A stretch of 64,000 bases of DNA from Trissonchulus latispiculum (GCA_030248195.1 JASAND010026749.1:1-64000); one strand, 5' to 3'; positions 22,903 to 35,279 are shown, counted from the first letter of the stretch. Numbers and translations are program-made. Notes: a model not told the origin generated them from the sequence alone.

Positions 22903-25069
22903 ATGAGTAATCAAAACGTTAAGGACGAAAGTGATGACGAAGTTTTTGCTAGTGCTAATCCAGATATCGAGCGTTTAGATAGGCATTCGCGTGCTATAAA
23001 ATTACATGCTAAAATGCTAGAGGAATTAAGAAATGATATGAATGAGTTTGAAGACTTTACCTACGTCGCGTGATTTGCAAGAGTATCAAAATTTTCGAGA
23101 TCAATATAACCGGTTTCAAAAACAATATTTCGATAGTAATGGAGGTTTTGACTTAACCGCGGTTTCTATTTGTCCTACTAAAGCAGTTTCGTTACCTCAT
23201 GATACTTTGAGACCGAGCAAAATATTGAGGACTGGTTCAGAATTTTTAAATTAGTCGCGATAGCTCAAAATTGGGATAGCGATCGGCAATTAAAAATTTT
23301 GCCCGCATTTTTGAGAGACTATGCTCTGGATGTTTACACAAATTTACAGCCTTGTGAAAAGGGCAATATTGATACTTTGAACATGAACTTTGGGCGATAA
23401 GACACTTGAAGCCAGCAGAATCTGAACGATTTGCTAGTATGCAGTTGCATAGCAGGGTGCAAAAGCCTAATGAAAGTGTTCAAGACTTTGCGTACGCCAT
23501 TCAGAGGTTGGTTCAAAAAGCTTATCCAGGCATGCAGGAAGCAGCCGCTGCAAACTTGACTTTCAACAGTTTAATCAATGGTTTAAATCCTTATTACAAA
23601 AAGCAGCTCATTTTACAGAATCCACAAGATTTTACTGATGCTGTACAAAAAGCACGACAGTTAGAAGCTCTTGAAGGCTTGAATTCAAATTCGTTTGTAA
23701 ACTCTGCTTATGAAGTTTTTGCCTATGAAGCCACACCTGTGGAACGGCGTATGCAAGCCGCGGAAAATGAAAGCTTGGTTACCGAGTTTGGAAAGTTGGT
23801 TGAAGCAATAAAGCAGCAGCATGCAGAGGCAGTAGCACAGAATAAAAGGCAGGTTGAATTTCAACAAAAGGTAGAATCAAACATGGCAGATCTGCGCCAA
23901 GAAGTTAATAAACTTTCGAGTGCACATGATATTAGCTATGGTAGTGATTATAGAAACATTGCTCGTGAATTGGGATATAGTAATAACGGTAGCAAATTTC
24001 AGAATAGAAACAATGAGCAGGCAGGTTTGGCAACCCTCGAGAAAAAGGAAGGGGTTTTTCACAATCTTTTGGCAATCGATCGTCACGTAGATTTGACAGA
24101 AGACCTGTTTGTTTTTACTGCAATATGCAAGGACATTTGGCTGCGTCATGCCCCCAGCGTGCAGGTACACAGTTTCATGATCGACCTACAGTAAACCATT
24201 CGTTTAGACAGGACTATGGAAGAGTTTCTGCAGCTGTAGTTAACAGAGAGTCAACCATGCCTCCAACAGAAACGGTCTCTGCTTCCCACATACACTCCGA
24301 GCTTTCTGACTTGCGAATGAGTATTAAAGCCTTGCAAGATGCCACTCAGCTAATTGCTAAACAAAAGCAAGATTGCACTCAGTTGCAGAAAGATAATGAA
24401 GCGCTTTTTGAGCAAAATCAACGTTTGGCTCAACGTTTCTTTTCAGATTCTGAAACTGTTCCAAAAGTTCTTATAAATTCTGTGAAAGCAATGCAGTCTG
24501 AAAATGCTATTGCTAGAGTTGAGGTTAGCAGACGGCGCTTCCGTTCTCATGTTTCACATAACTTCCAATTTGGCAGAAAACGTAATGAGCTTATTAATGA
24601 AAGGAAAAAGCGGTGCGATAAAGAAAAGGAAGCGCAGATGACTTTAATACTTGACGACTTCAGTGAATCTTTGAAAAAGAAAGGGCAAAGTTTCCACGAA
24701 AAACGAGATCAGTGGATGAAAGTTTTTATGGACTATTTTAAAGCAACATTATTTAAGTTGGCAGATGTTTCTTCTTTAGGAGCGCGTTTGTTTTTGATTC
24801 TTCTGTGCGCACTAGTCATGCAAGGAAATGTGAGTGCAATACCTATGAAAGAGAAGCAACTAGATCATCAATTTTACAGTGGAAAGCCAATTCGGAAACG
24901 GTTTAATTCTGGTAACCGCCTCGAGCTATTTAAAACTTTTGTTAAGCATGCTATAGACAAGTTGTCTTGCTTACTTTCAACGAAACTTAGTCAATATTGT
25001 TACAACCATAACCACCTTTCCTGCAGTACCAATTTCTGCCTAAAGAGGAGATACAGATCTATTTATTAA
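22903..25069 (+). pseudogene. retrotransposon gag, broken by several frameshifts
   Basis: The likely start is the ATG at 22903, opening an acidic N-terminus. Homology then moves between frames near 23045, 23205, 23370 and 24025. The gag (capsid) signature is visible around 23225-23600: a tryptophan-containing block, then ELWAIRHLKP, then a helical stretch with QRLVQKAYPGM. A CCHC zinc knuckle (CFYCNMQGHLAASC) lies at 24110-24151, preceded by an Arg/Ser-rich linker. The last open frame runs to 25069. After the knuckle it has a long predicted coiled coil, a strongly basic block, and a hydrophobic segment at about 24781-24837 followed by a soluble tail. No pol follows. The intact protein would coat and package element RNA in the cytoplasm. 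Confidence 0.75.
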
Positions 25070-28000
25070 TTTGAATTTTGGTCGTGGATTTCAGAAATCA
25101 ATTTTTGAACAATTTCTAGGAAAGTTCAGAGACTTGTTTTTCTGCTACTCTGCTGCCAGTAAGCTGAATTACTGGGTCCTCGTTAAGATATAAGCCTACT
25201 AACTGAGAAAACTCTTCGGTGAGTGCACCACTGGAGAGCGTCACCAGTAAAAGGCTTTGGTTTTGTAACATGGTTTTTTTTCGTAAGTGAAATGTAGCAG
25301 TGAAACAAGATCATGGTTTCTTAGATATATTTTAAGTGGGTTATACAATGCTGTATTCTCATACATGAGAAGCATGAAAAGCAGCATGAGTTAGTTGAGT
25401 AAGCCCAAAGTTTCGTTTGTTTTAAATCGTTCCGATAAAACGTGTCTAGAGGAATAGATCTAAATTCGGTTTTAATTTTCATTCAGTTTAATTTGACTAG
25501 TAGGCGATACAAGAAACAAGTTTGACTGTTATTTTGACTGCACAGATAATAACCGTTAAACAAAGTTTGGGTTTAAAGTTTTATTTTTGTTAGATTTCGT
25601 TAAGGCTGGCATAAGACCAGTCCAGAGCTTTCAATTTGCGAAAAGTAGTTTTAATGAAGTTCGTGAACTAGTTTTGGCACTAAGACAGTTGCGGCTGGCT
25701 GTCAGACTGAAAAGTAATCTTGAACTACAGGATCAATGATAGTTTAATGGCGAGAGCAATTTTATTAAACCACTTGCGAAAATGTTCCCTAGTTGCAAGT
25801 ATTTCTTACAAAGGATCCAGGATTCAAAGTTCGTTTAGTCAACTAAAGGTTGTGGATTCGATTCCCACCTAGGACTGGAATATTCTGGTCCAGGTGTGGT
25901 AGTGACATATGATCGGTTTGTTCTTTCAGTCCTTTGCTTGGCCCCTTTTCCTTTTTCTGCAGTAAATTAAATCATTTTTCTTTGTCAAATTTCGTCGGAT
26001 TATGTTAGATTAGCTTATTCTGAAAATTTGGAAATACTCTTTCGCAGTCAACTACAGGAATGAAACATTTTTTATTGACAAATCACACTAAGCTCTTACG
26101 TTGACGCACTGGGCTATAACTGCTGGGACGTTGGGCATTGCTTCTTTGTCATTAGCTCAAGAAGATCTGGTCAAAATATAGAGTGATCCCCTGAACTATG
26201 CATACTTTTAACAAATCACCAACCTTGAGAAAGTTATCACCAGAATTTAATACAATCTATAGTAGTCGGTATACTACTGGTCTTCTGGTTTTCCCAAAGG
26301 ATGTTATCTGCCAAGTATTTAGGAACTTTGTGAACCTCTGAGACTCTACGATCATAAACTTCCGAACTTTTAGGGTAACCTGCGGCTTCGGCGAGTCTGA
26401 GTTATTTTTTAAGTATATCTGCGCGCGATCACAACAACCTCAGGAAAATAGCGGGTTTTTCTCAAGTTTACCCCTAGTCTGCTTTTGCTGTAGTATCTTG
26501 CCTTGGTTCTAGTCTGGTACAGCTTGGTACTATGGTACAGCTTTAACATTAAACTGAAATTTTGCAGTGCGGAAACTTAGGTCAAAACACGGATTTCCCT
26601 ATATTCGTGCAAGCAATTAATTAGCAAGCTGCTTTCACAATCATTTTGGGATGATTGCCGAGGTTTCTTTTTGGGGTTTTGAGTTTAGGCATTTTATTAG
26701 TGGGAACAAAGTGCGAAACTTTTGACGAAAATCCGAATCTGATTACATTTTTTTTAAAAATTTGAGCTTGGTTTTTATTGAACAACATGGAAAAGATGGC
26801 CCTGAGGAAGAGGTTTCTTCAAACGCCTAAACGGGTCGTTTTAGTTAGCTTTCTCAGAAACTCTCAGCTTAGAGAAACTTCGAAACTTAGAGAAACGTAT
26901 GTTAAAACTAATTTTTTTTGTTATCTCATGTCAAAGTCGAACAATTCATTGAGACAGCCGTATTCTGCCTAGTTATAGCGCAGGCATTCTCAGTTTTACA
27001 ATAATATAAACATTAATGTTGTGCTTCGAAAATTGAGTACATTACACAACTTCGAATTTCCCTGCGATCACGGGGACCTTAAAGATTTGCGTAATCGGTT
27101 CCCGAAAACTGAAACAAACGAATTTCCGTGATGCTGCCTGCGATGTGATGCTCGTTTTTGTCGAAATTGCAAAATTGACGGATCTGGGTACAGTTTATGT
27201 CTGTCATCTTTCAAACCAAAATAAGCTATCGTATTCAAGTCATTAAAAAAGATTTAAGAAGTGAGCATAGCAACCGCATTGGACCGAACTAGTAGCACAT
27301 TATTGTGAAGCTGAAACTGTGTGAAACTGAAACTTGAATCTGTTCTTCATCATTTCCCAATTTATAGATGATTGCATTTATATATTCTAATTTTTCAGCG
27401 CTGTTTTCTTATTTTCGTGAACCCAAGCATAATCGGAAAGTATTTTGAACTTTATAAGGTGGTTCAAATTTTGCATACAGTTAAAGTTCCCAATTATGAC
27501 ATCTACTTTCTATGCTGCTAAAGAGCTAAATTGGAGTGGAGGTCGCCATCTACTATAGCCCAGCAGTTGGTCCTTTGGTCTGGTCGATGCAGACTTACAC
27601 AAATTTTTAAGTAATTAATTTGTGTAAGTTATTATTTTAAGTAATCTTTAAGTTAAATGAGAACCACATCATTTTGCGGTATGAGAAATAAATCTTACCT
27701 CACTGGTGTCCACAACAGGCAGTGATAAAAACGCTATGTATAGTAATCATAGCCTACTGTACACAACATCAGCAACTAAACTATTTTGGAAAAACGTAGA
27801 ACTTCCACCCACATGCAGTCGCATACTGATTTCAAACTTAAGATTACGGCAACCGCAGTCTTCTTCGAGATAAAATTTCTCTGAAACTCGGCCATTACGA
27901 TTTTAAACTAGAACACAGGGCTACAGAATTGCTCCGATTACATCTACTTTCCACCCATGCTGCGAGTTGGACGTAACCTGCTGTTATAAGTCCGAAATAT

Positions 28001-28310
28001 TTACAGCAATGATTAGACAGACACACTACAACCGCACAAATTCTTTATTTCACAAATTTCAACTTCCAATAGCTAAAGCTTAATAACAAATTAAATAGTA
28101 CAGTACAGGTAAACGAAACGAAGCCTATAATCTATATATAGATATATATCTACGATTTCAGTTTTGCTATCATAGGATAGCTCTTGTTTATCACCGTTGC
28201 TACTATATTATTAACTAGGCACTTGCTGTAGAATAGCATTCTTCACTTGTTATAACTATTTTTGTCCCGCGCCTACGCTTTTCTTTTCAAATTGGAGGAC
28301 CAATTTTCGC
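25070..28310. other. non-coding internal region of the LTR element
   Basis: More than 3 kb without a frame above about 65 codons and without recognisable pol motifs. A hairpin CAATCAT/ATGATTG lies near 26638-26656. A T-arm-like GGATTCGATTCCCAC lies near 25854 but has no tRNA body. Confidence 0.55.
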
Positions 28311-28322
28311 GAAGGGGGGAGA
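28311..28322 (+). promoter_or_regulatory. polypurine tract
   Basis: GAAGGGGGGAGA, two bases before the 3' LTR, at the expected position for the plus-strand primer. Confidence 0.8.
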
Positions 28323-28324
28323 TA

Positions 28325-29159
28325 TGTAGCAGACCTAGCAATTAGCTAGTTAGAAAATAAACAAAATTAGATAAAAACTCTTAAATTTAGGATTTAGGTA
28401 AATCTATAAAATAAAGTTAAATAAGGAATCTTAGGTAACAAATAGTAAAGGTATACGGTAGTTAGCTAGGTACTGTAGGTAACTAGTTTATGTATTAATT
28501 GTTGTATTGTTAGTTAATAATAAAGTAATCTGTAATTGTTCTTGTCTGTAGTTAGTAATTCTGTATTGTCTTGTCCTAGAAGTTGTGTGTGTTAACTTTG
28601 ACCAAGTTAGGTTCTTTCTTGGAATTATTCCTTCTCTTTCTGTCAAAGTTAGAGCTAGAAACTGGCCAAAAGATTTATAGTTCAGTTAGAATTGGAAATT
28701 GGATTTGGGCTCTTTAGTTTATCAACTTGCCAGAAAATAGAAAGTTCTAGAAGCTTGCTTACGTCAATAGAAGGGCCAGAAAAGAGAAACCAAAAGTTAG
28801 ATTACCTTAGAGGATTCTAGAAAGAAAATTGGAAACTATTTCTGGATTTGGGATAAATTGCTGGGTATTTCGTAATCGCCAAAGTCTTACGGTAGCCAGG
28901 AAAAGACAACTTTGTAATTCTATTTTGTTAGTTAGTCTCGGTGCTAGTTGCTGAAGAATAAAGTCGTGCTTGTGATTCTGCTCCGATTCTGTACGCGTAA
29001 TCCTGTCTTGGTCATTAAAGCATCGTGTTGTGTATTAGTTTGCCTAGTAGCCGAAGACTCAGAAGAGAGTTAGAGCCTGAAGAGGCATACGAACTTTAAC
29101 GAACTTTATCCACTGCGTTTTACTCTGCTACGTCGTTGGTCAGCCCACGGCCCGCGACA
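28325..29159 (+). repeat. 3' LTR
   Basis: Same length and ends as the 5' LTR, followed by the AAAG target duplication. Confidence 0.9.
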
Positions 29160-29516
29160 AAAGTTCAGTTTTCCGGGCTGCTCTTGAAAATGTCTGCTCC
29201 GGGTAACCGTAGCTCCACGTCCATTAACTTAACCTCGCCAAGTTCGTAAACAAACGATTAGTTATCATAAAACGTTTGGTCAAGTTTGTTCCACAAGAAA
29301 CTGCCGTTTGTTCACCGCATAATATTGAGAAGTTTGCAAAAAACTAGACCTTAGAGCTATCTTCATTCTAGCCTTCGCCAAATTAGTATTTTTAGAAATT
29401 TTGATACCATTATAAAGCTATCGTTTGATCACACGCCGCATTTATTTGGTCACGCTCATTTCTTTGAGAATTACGAGAAAGTTATTTCTATATTTACAAC
29501 TTTTGTTTTAGGGTGA

Positions 29517-30040
29517 CATACGTGTTCGGGGGAGTCCTACCCATAGGTGTACCAGCGCAGGTGTACCACCATCCCCCCAAATGGAGGGGTCGCCAGCCCA
29601 CCCCCTTAAAAAATTTTGGCTACTCCCTTCGGCCGACCCCCCCCCCAAAAAATTTTCAACTCCCCATCTAAATTTTTGAAAATTTGTAGCCAAAAATTCG
29701 AAATTCTTCAAAAAATTAGAGAAAAATTGCTAAAATTCGCTTAATCCTTAAAAATCGCTGAAAATTGAGAAAAGTTTTCAGTTTTTTATCGAAAAACCGA
29801 TTTTTCGCCTATCCCCTTCGAAAATTTTTGTTACCCCTCCCCCCAAATCGACTTTTTTCGACCCCCCCCACCCCTCCCCCTTTTTTGCAAAACCCCCCTC
29901 TCTACTTTTTTTCAAACCCCCACCCCCACTTTTTTCGCCACACCTATGGTTTGCGGTTTGCCCCCTGCGTGTGAGAGGCCCTCCCAGGTGGAGAAGGCCA
30001 GACCCCCCGTCCCCTCCCCCATACCCGACTTTGACGATTC
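29517..30040. repeat. G/C-homopolymer interspersed repeat
   Basis: Long C-runs and poly-A/T blocks, with CATAGGTGTACC near 29549 and its inverted counterpart ACACCTATGG near 29940. The edges are uncertain. Open frames on both strands here are low-complexity artefacts. Confidence 0.4.
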
Positions 30041-30047
30041 CCATATA

Positions 30048-31043
30048 GGTGTATATGTCGCGTTAAATCAGACGGCCTGTGTAGCCAACTTGTTTTAACG
30101 TTAAATTACGGGCCGCGTGATTTAACATTACACTAAGCGGCCTTTGCATTTTGACCTGTATTGTTGTCATTCATATGATAACTATGTATGTGTGTAAGGG
30201 TTGTCAATTGGTCTCCTGCTGGACAACATTTACGTAGGGGTTTTATTATGCAGTCATTAGTAAATTCACTCTACACTAGATGAAATATATTACGTATGAA
30301 TGACCTTGCAGTCTAATTAAAGATGCATTACAAAGACAAACACTGCTTCAGAACAATTTGTTAAGAAGTGTTCAGTGCCAATATTATGCAATCTTTGTAA
30401 CTATTCTTTATCTTTACTTAATAATTTTTCAGTAGGTAATTTAATACAATAACCACATATATAATTTAGTAAAAAAGCATTAAGAACGAAGATAAGTTAT
30501 AAACCAAAAGATGTACATGCTTAGTGTATATCAATTTTTCTAAATAGACGGTTTTAGATAAATGTTACCAGATTTATTAATTTATTTAATTTAGCTAAGC
30601 TCATCGATTTAAAGTTATTTTAAATATTTTAAATTGATATTGATATCAAATTGCCTACTGAAAAATTATTAAGTAAAGATAAAGAATAGTTACAAAGATT
30701 GCACAATATTGGCACTGAACACTTCTTAACAAATTGTTCTGAAGCAGTGTTTGTCTTTGTAATGCATCTTTAATTAGACAGCAAGGTCATTCATACGTAA
30801 TACATTTCATCTAGTGTAGAGTGAATTTACTAATGACTGCATAATAAAACCCCTACGTAAATGTTGTCCAGCAGGAGACCACTTGACAACCCTTACACAC
30901 ATACATAGTTATCATATGGATGACAACAATAGAGGTCAAAATGCAAAGGCCGCTTAGTGTAGTGTTAAATCACGCGGCCAGTTAATTTAACGTTAAAACA
31001 AGTTGGCTACACAGGCCGTCTGATTTAACGCGACATATATACC
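30048..31043. mobile_element. fold-back element with ~400-bp arms
   Basis: The left arm from GGTGTATATGTCGCGTTAAA is mirrored to 31043. The mirror continues inwards to about 30445/30643, where CAGTAGG...TTTAATA meets CCTACTG. A 200-bp AT-rich spacer lies between the arms. The arms differ only at scattered positions. No target duplication was identified. Confidence 0.8.
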
Positions 31044-31097
31044 ACGTGGACCTGGACGGTTAGGGGAGGGGTAAAAAGTCCAAATCTGGCTTGGTGG

Positions 31098-31796
31098 TAG
31101 GGTTGGGCATCGGAAAAAAGTCCCGGAAAAAACGGTTTTTTCCGTTTTTTTCCTTTTTTTCCGGAGGGTCGGAAAAAAACGGAAAAAAAGTCGGAAAAAT
31201 TTAATCATTCTGGGAAGTTTTAGAAGCGTTCAAATGAAAAATTTTAGTGATTTTTCTCAAATTTTGCTCCTTTTTTCCAAGTTATTGGCTTTGCTTAGAG
31301 TTTGCTCTTATTTTGAAGCCCGGACTTAATTTGCAGTTTTCTTCATTTTTCATAAACTGCTCAGTTTTATGAAGTATTATTGTCAGTTCAACGAGAAACT
31401 CCTTATTATTACGGCCGAGAACAGACAGACAGTCATCTTTTTACTTAACATCTAAAAGCCAAAGTTGTGAAAGAAAAAATTTTGCACACGGAAAAATCAT
31501 TTGAAAGTTGTCACTGCTCCCAGAAACTAAGGTAACTGGGAATTGTGCCCATAGTCTGTTGAAACTTCGTTTGAAATATTTTTTCACAATTGCTTAGTTT
31601 GGATACGTTGAAAAGCTTATAAAAGTGTTCAAATGGCGTTTACATGACGAAATATTCGTTAAGACAGGCAACAAATGTTATAGAAACAATTTTTGAGACG
31701 CTCTGGCATTATTAGGACAGCGGAAAAAAGTCGGAAAAAACCGGAAAAAAGTACTTTTTTTCCGCTCGACTTTTTTTCCGAAAAAAACCAACCCTA
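31098..31796. mobile_element. hAT-like MITE (TAGGGTTGG ends)
   Basis: A 699-bp insert with an exact 8-bp target duplication CTTGGTGG (31090-31097, 31797-31804). The terminal inverted repeats TAGGGTTGG run into GGAAAAAAGTC-type subterminal repeats that occur several times at both ends. The 8-bp duplication and TAGGG end fit the hAT superfamily. There is no transposase. Confidence 0.8.
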
Positions 31797-32925
31797 CTTG
31801 GTGGGTCTCAAAAATCGGAAATTCTTACCAAAATCTGTATATACACCCAAATTTTTTCAGCTATGAACGACCATTTTTCGACAAAAACCCCTATTTTCGA
31901 CATAACTTGATTGAATTTTAAAACCTTTTTTAGCGTTTTTAACTATTTCTAGCCAATTTTTTTAAATTTGCTCATAAACTTTTGAAAAATTGTAAAAATT
32001 TTGCATTTTTTCTCTTGTTTGGACCATAGGTGTAACGGGGATTTGGGTTTGGGATTTGGGGGGCCCCTTCCCCGGAATTTTGGGGGGGGGGGCGTTTTTA
32101 GCCAGTTTCCTTGGGGGGGGGGGGGGAGGTTGGTTTGGGGTGGTATCCCCCCAAAATTTTCGACAAACTTTACCCCCCCCCCAGATTTTTTGACTTATAT
32201 ACCCTCCCCAACTTTCGGCTACCCCCGCGAACCCCCAACGATTTTTGGACCCAAAAAGTTAGCTAATTTTGGCTGAAAATGGTCATTTTTTGAAAAATGT
32301 TTCTTAAATTTTGGCTTAACATCACTTTAAAACGGTGCAAAAACGCCTAAAACGTTAAAAACAAACATTATTTTGAAGAATTTCGATCCGAGCTGCCAAA
32401 ATCGAGTTATAGTAGAATTTTTGAAAAATCGATGAAAATCGATTTTTGCTGGCGAACGATCGATTTTAATGAAATTTCGACTGCAGATTTGGAATCAGCG
32501 GCCCCGAATTACCCTATAGGCGACTTTTCGCAAAAATCGGAGAAAAAATTTTATCGATCGATTTTGATCGATCGATTCTACTGATCGACCGATCAGATCG
32601 ATCTCTCGATTCGATTTGTGAAATCAGCGACCTCGATTTACCCTTAGGGCAACTTGTCAGCCAAATCGGAGACAAAAAATTTTTCGAACCATAAGGGGGG
32701 ACCAAGGCGAAAAGTTGGCCCCCCCATCTAAATAAGTGCCAAAATTTTTTCTATTTTTATGCCAAAAATCGCATTTTCAGCCATTGCTAATGCCGAAAAA
32801 CATGAAATCATTAAGTAATTTTAACATTAGAGTTTAGACAGTGTTTTTAAACTCAAAAACTTGTTTGCCAACATGTTTCTGAGTCCGAATAAGGTCAATA
32901 TTGAGTCATTTATCATCAGAGGTTC
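31797..32925. repeat. non-coding, G/C-homopolymer repeat with a GATC cluster
   Basis: G-runs around 32040-32145 and C-runs around 32170-32240. A degenerate cluster of GATC/CGAT words lies at about 32545-32620, followed by another G/C-tract near 32690-32725. No gene. Confidence 0.4.
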
Positions 32926-33486
32926 GTGGCTGAGTTTACACGGGGCGCCAGTCCGATACACACTTCGCAGAGGAACCGCCAACCACCACGCCGCCGGATA
33001 CCGGAACAGACGCGTATGCGGTGGGTTTCAGGTTTGACTTTTTATCGTGGTTTGTCACCCACTAGTCTCTTGATCGGTTATAGCGCCGATTACCCGCTTT
33101 CTCCCAACACTAAAGAAACAGTCCAGCACTTTGTAGAGACACAGTTCGAGACAGACTGCGCCCCACCAGACTCCTTTAGTGAAGGGGGTGTTTGCGCCCG
33201 CCTACTTCGCCAGACAGCTAGCATTTCCTTGCTAGCTGTCCGCCCACGTTGCTCCACGTGGAGGCATCGGTCGGACGACTTGACCACTGAGGCGCTCGAC
33301 TTATCCGAAATTCCGTTGTCCCAGCACGAGTGCGTGGGGTTCACTGTTCGAATATCAGAGTCCCTCGAGCAATTTTTTACAACCCAGCTAAGCTGCTGTG
33401 CTGTCCTCAGTAGCCTAAGTAGCCTAGTAGACAGTTACTTCTTGCTGGCCCTCTACCGGGATGGAAACGGCTCGTCGGTGGAATAA
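32926..33486 (+). other. unassigned open frame in a GC-richer island
   Basis: An open frame of 186 codons beginning with a GTG, so without a proper start, in sequence clearly richer in GC than its flanks. The translation matches nothing I know. The island contains hairpins (GCTAGC...GCTAGC near 33215 and CCACGT...ACGTGG near 33243). It abuts a LINE tail in another frame and may be part of that element. Confidence 0.25.
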
Positions 33487-33690
33487 GACAAACCTGGCGA
33501 AGAAGAGTCGCGAAGGACACTGAAACAGTTCTCATGCCGCAAAACATCACCGCTACTAAGTGGAATAAAACTTGGATAACAACGTGCCTCGAAATAGCCC
33601 AGTCGCGAGACCAGTGGAGAGCAGCAATCAGAAATACCATCAGAGTCACCGTTGGGCGCTTGCGCCCGGGAAGAAGAAGAAGAAAAATAT
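33440..33690 (+). pseudogene. C-terminal end of a non-LTR retrotransposon reverse transcriptase
   Basis: In the plus frame starting near 33440 the translation contains QTWRRRVAKD and, further on, EIAQSRDQWRAAI. These are the TWRR...KD and A-x-DR-x-x-WR blocks found at the extreme C-terminus of many LINE polymerases. No polymerase core is present, so this is a 5'-truncated or internally deleted copy. AATAAA at about 33739 may mark its 3' end. Confidence 0.5.
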
Positions 33691-34037
33691 TGAGTCTAGA
33701 AGTCCATAAAACCGTTATAAACGTATATTTCTCGCGATAATAAACACGTTAAGCCAAAAATTTGACTTTTTTGGAAAATGTTGGAAAATGTATATACCCC
33801 AAAAATACCCAATGTTTTAATAATTTTCTACTTGTTTTCTAATTGTTTTCTAAAATCAAGGGGCCCACTTTCTAATTGATTTCTAATTCTTTTCTAATTC
33901 TTTTCTAATTATTTTATTATATATTTTCTCACAAAAACGACGATTTTTCTAACATATATTTTCTAATTATTTTCTAAATTATTTCTAATTGTTTTCTATA
34001 TTTTCTAGTTGATTTCTCTTTATAGCAAGTATATATA

Positions 34038-34346
34038 CCTGGCTAACTTCTACCGGGGGGGGGCGGTGGGCCTTCCCCCATTCGGAAGGTTCCGCCCTGA
34101 TTCGAGGAGCCCCCTCCCATAAAAATCCCCACCTATAAATTCCGACCTCCCCCATAACCCAAAAATTGCCAAATTTTACCAGTTTTACCCATAATTGTCA
34201 AAACAATTTTCCGAATTCGCCGGATTTTTAATGAAATTTACAATTATTATTTTTGTTGTAGCTTAAAAACACCTAAAATTAGTTATTTTTAACGATTTGT
34301 AGCAGTTTTTTACACAAAAAACCTAAACACTTATCAAAAAATATAT

Positions 34347-34445
<99 letters not shown>

Positions 34446-34531
34446 CCCCTATCGAGGGGAGGGGGGGCTTCTTCGAGCCCCCCTCTTATCTCCCCCCCCC
34501 CCCGTAAATTTTGGCCTAGAAGTAAGCCAGG
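34038..34531. mobile_element. G/C-tract element with CTGGCTnACTTCTA ends, copy 1
   Basis: The ends CCTGGCTAACTTCTA and TAGAAGTAAGCCAGG are inverted repeats. G-runs follow the left end and C-runs precede the right end. The interior carries an AT microsatellite and GAATTCGCCGGATTTTT, a degenerate form of the conserved hairpin. Confidence 0.65.
34341..34442. repeat. AT dinucleotide microsatellite
   Basis: An almost pure alternating AT tract of about 100 bp inside the preceding element. Confidence 0.95.
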
Positions 34532-34617
34532 TACCAGGCTCGCAATTGTTTCTAACTACTTTAGAGGCCTAGTCTGCTGGAAATCTATGTATATATGTAT
34601 ATACCGTATATACAGCG

Positions 34618-34651
34618 CAGTACAGTACAGTACAGTACAGTACAGTACAGT
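34618..34651. repeat. CAGTA pentanucleotide microsatellite
   Basis: Six and a half uninterrupted CAGTA units between two short AT tracts. Confidence 0.95.
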
Positions 34652-34670
34652 GCATATACATATATATACC

Positions 34671-35052
34671 CTGGCTGATATACTTCTATTGGGGGGTGGG
34701 CGGCCCCCCATTCGGCGACCTCCCCCCCCATTCGAGGAGCCCCCCCCCATACAAAGCCCCCATAACTTCTGACCTCCCCCCCATAACCCCAAAAATTGCC
34801 ATTTTAAACTATTTTTAGCCTAAATTTTCAAACAATTTTCCGGCTTCGCCGGATTTTTACCTAATTTTCCACTATTTTAGCTTAAAAACACCAAAAATTA
34901 CTTATTTTTTTAGCGATTTTTAGCATTTTGTACACAAAAACCTAAAAATTTGTCAAAAAATACGACTCCCCCATTTTAGGTGCGCCCCCCCCATCGATGG
35001 GGGGGCCTCTTCGAGCCCCCCCCCCATAAATTTTGGCCTAGAAGTAAGCCAG
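34671..35052. mobile_element. G/C-tract element, copy 2
   Basis: Ends CTGGCTGATATACTTCTA and TAGAAGTAAGCCAG. The internal CCGGCTTCGCCGG is a perfect hairpin. The layout parallels copy 1, with which it shares long segments (CCCCATTCG, ATAACC...AAAATTGCC). Confidence 0.7.
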
Positions 35053-35055
35053 ATA

Positions 35056-35279
35056 CCTGGGTTTTTTTACTGGGGAGCCCCCCCCCCACACTCGACCTTC
35101 CCCCCCCCCACTTTATTGGGCTTCCCCCCACGCACCCTGAGGTGCCCAGAAATTGCCAAATTTTTAAGATTTTGGGTCGAAATTTTCTAAAATTTTCCTG
35201 CTTCGCCGGAAATTTTTGGTCAAAAATCGTCTGTTTTGATACCAAAACTTAATTTTTAGAGCACTTTTAAGCTTTACAG

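Larger units (their letters stand above)
20941..29159 (+). mobile_element. complete, young, non-autonomous LTR retrotransposon (Ty3/gypsy-like gag)
   Basis: The element is 8219 bp with direct LTRs 20941-21775 and 28325-29159 (835 bp each, TG...CA), AAAG on both sides (20937-20940, 29160-29163), a primer-binding site, a structured leader, a frame-broken gag and a polypurine tract. Reading the two LTRs side by side I find four substitutions and no indels, so insertion was recent. No protease, reverse transcriptase, RNase H or integrase is recognisable in the 3.2 kb between gag and the 3' LTR. The element was probably mobilised in trans. The family assignment comes from the gag pattern and the initiator-Met primer site. 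Confidence 0.85.

Noticed and set aside
25840..25880. tRNA-like T-arm (GGATTCGATTCCCAC) inside the LTR element
   Set aside because: No acceptor stem, D-arm or anticodon arm can be built around it and the stem has a mismatch. Probably chance or a fragment.
25070..28310. Decayed pol gene of the LTR element
   Set aside because: I looked for protease, polymerase and integrase motifs and found none; frames are short throughout. A profile search could still reveal remnants.
29778..30044. Gly-rich and Pro-rich open frames in G/C-tract regions (also at 34556, 34976, 42409, 44935, 63489)
   Set aside because: Homopolymer runs of G or C give Gly/Pro frames on opposite strands. There are no starts, domains or codon structure.
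34341..34442. Replication origin or regulatory AT tract
   Set aside because: A plain AT microsatellite. Several equivalents occur in the window without any associated feature.
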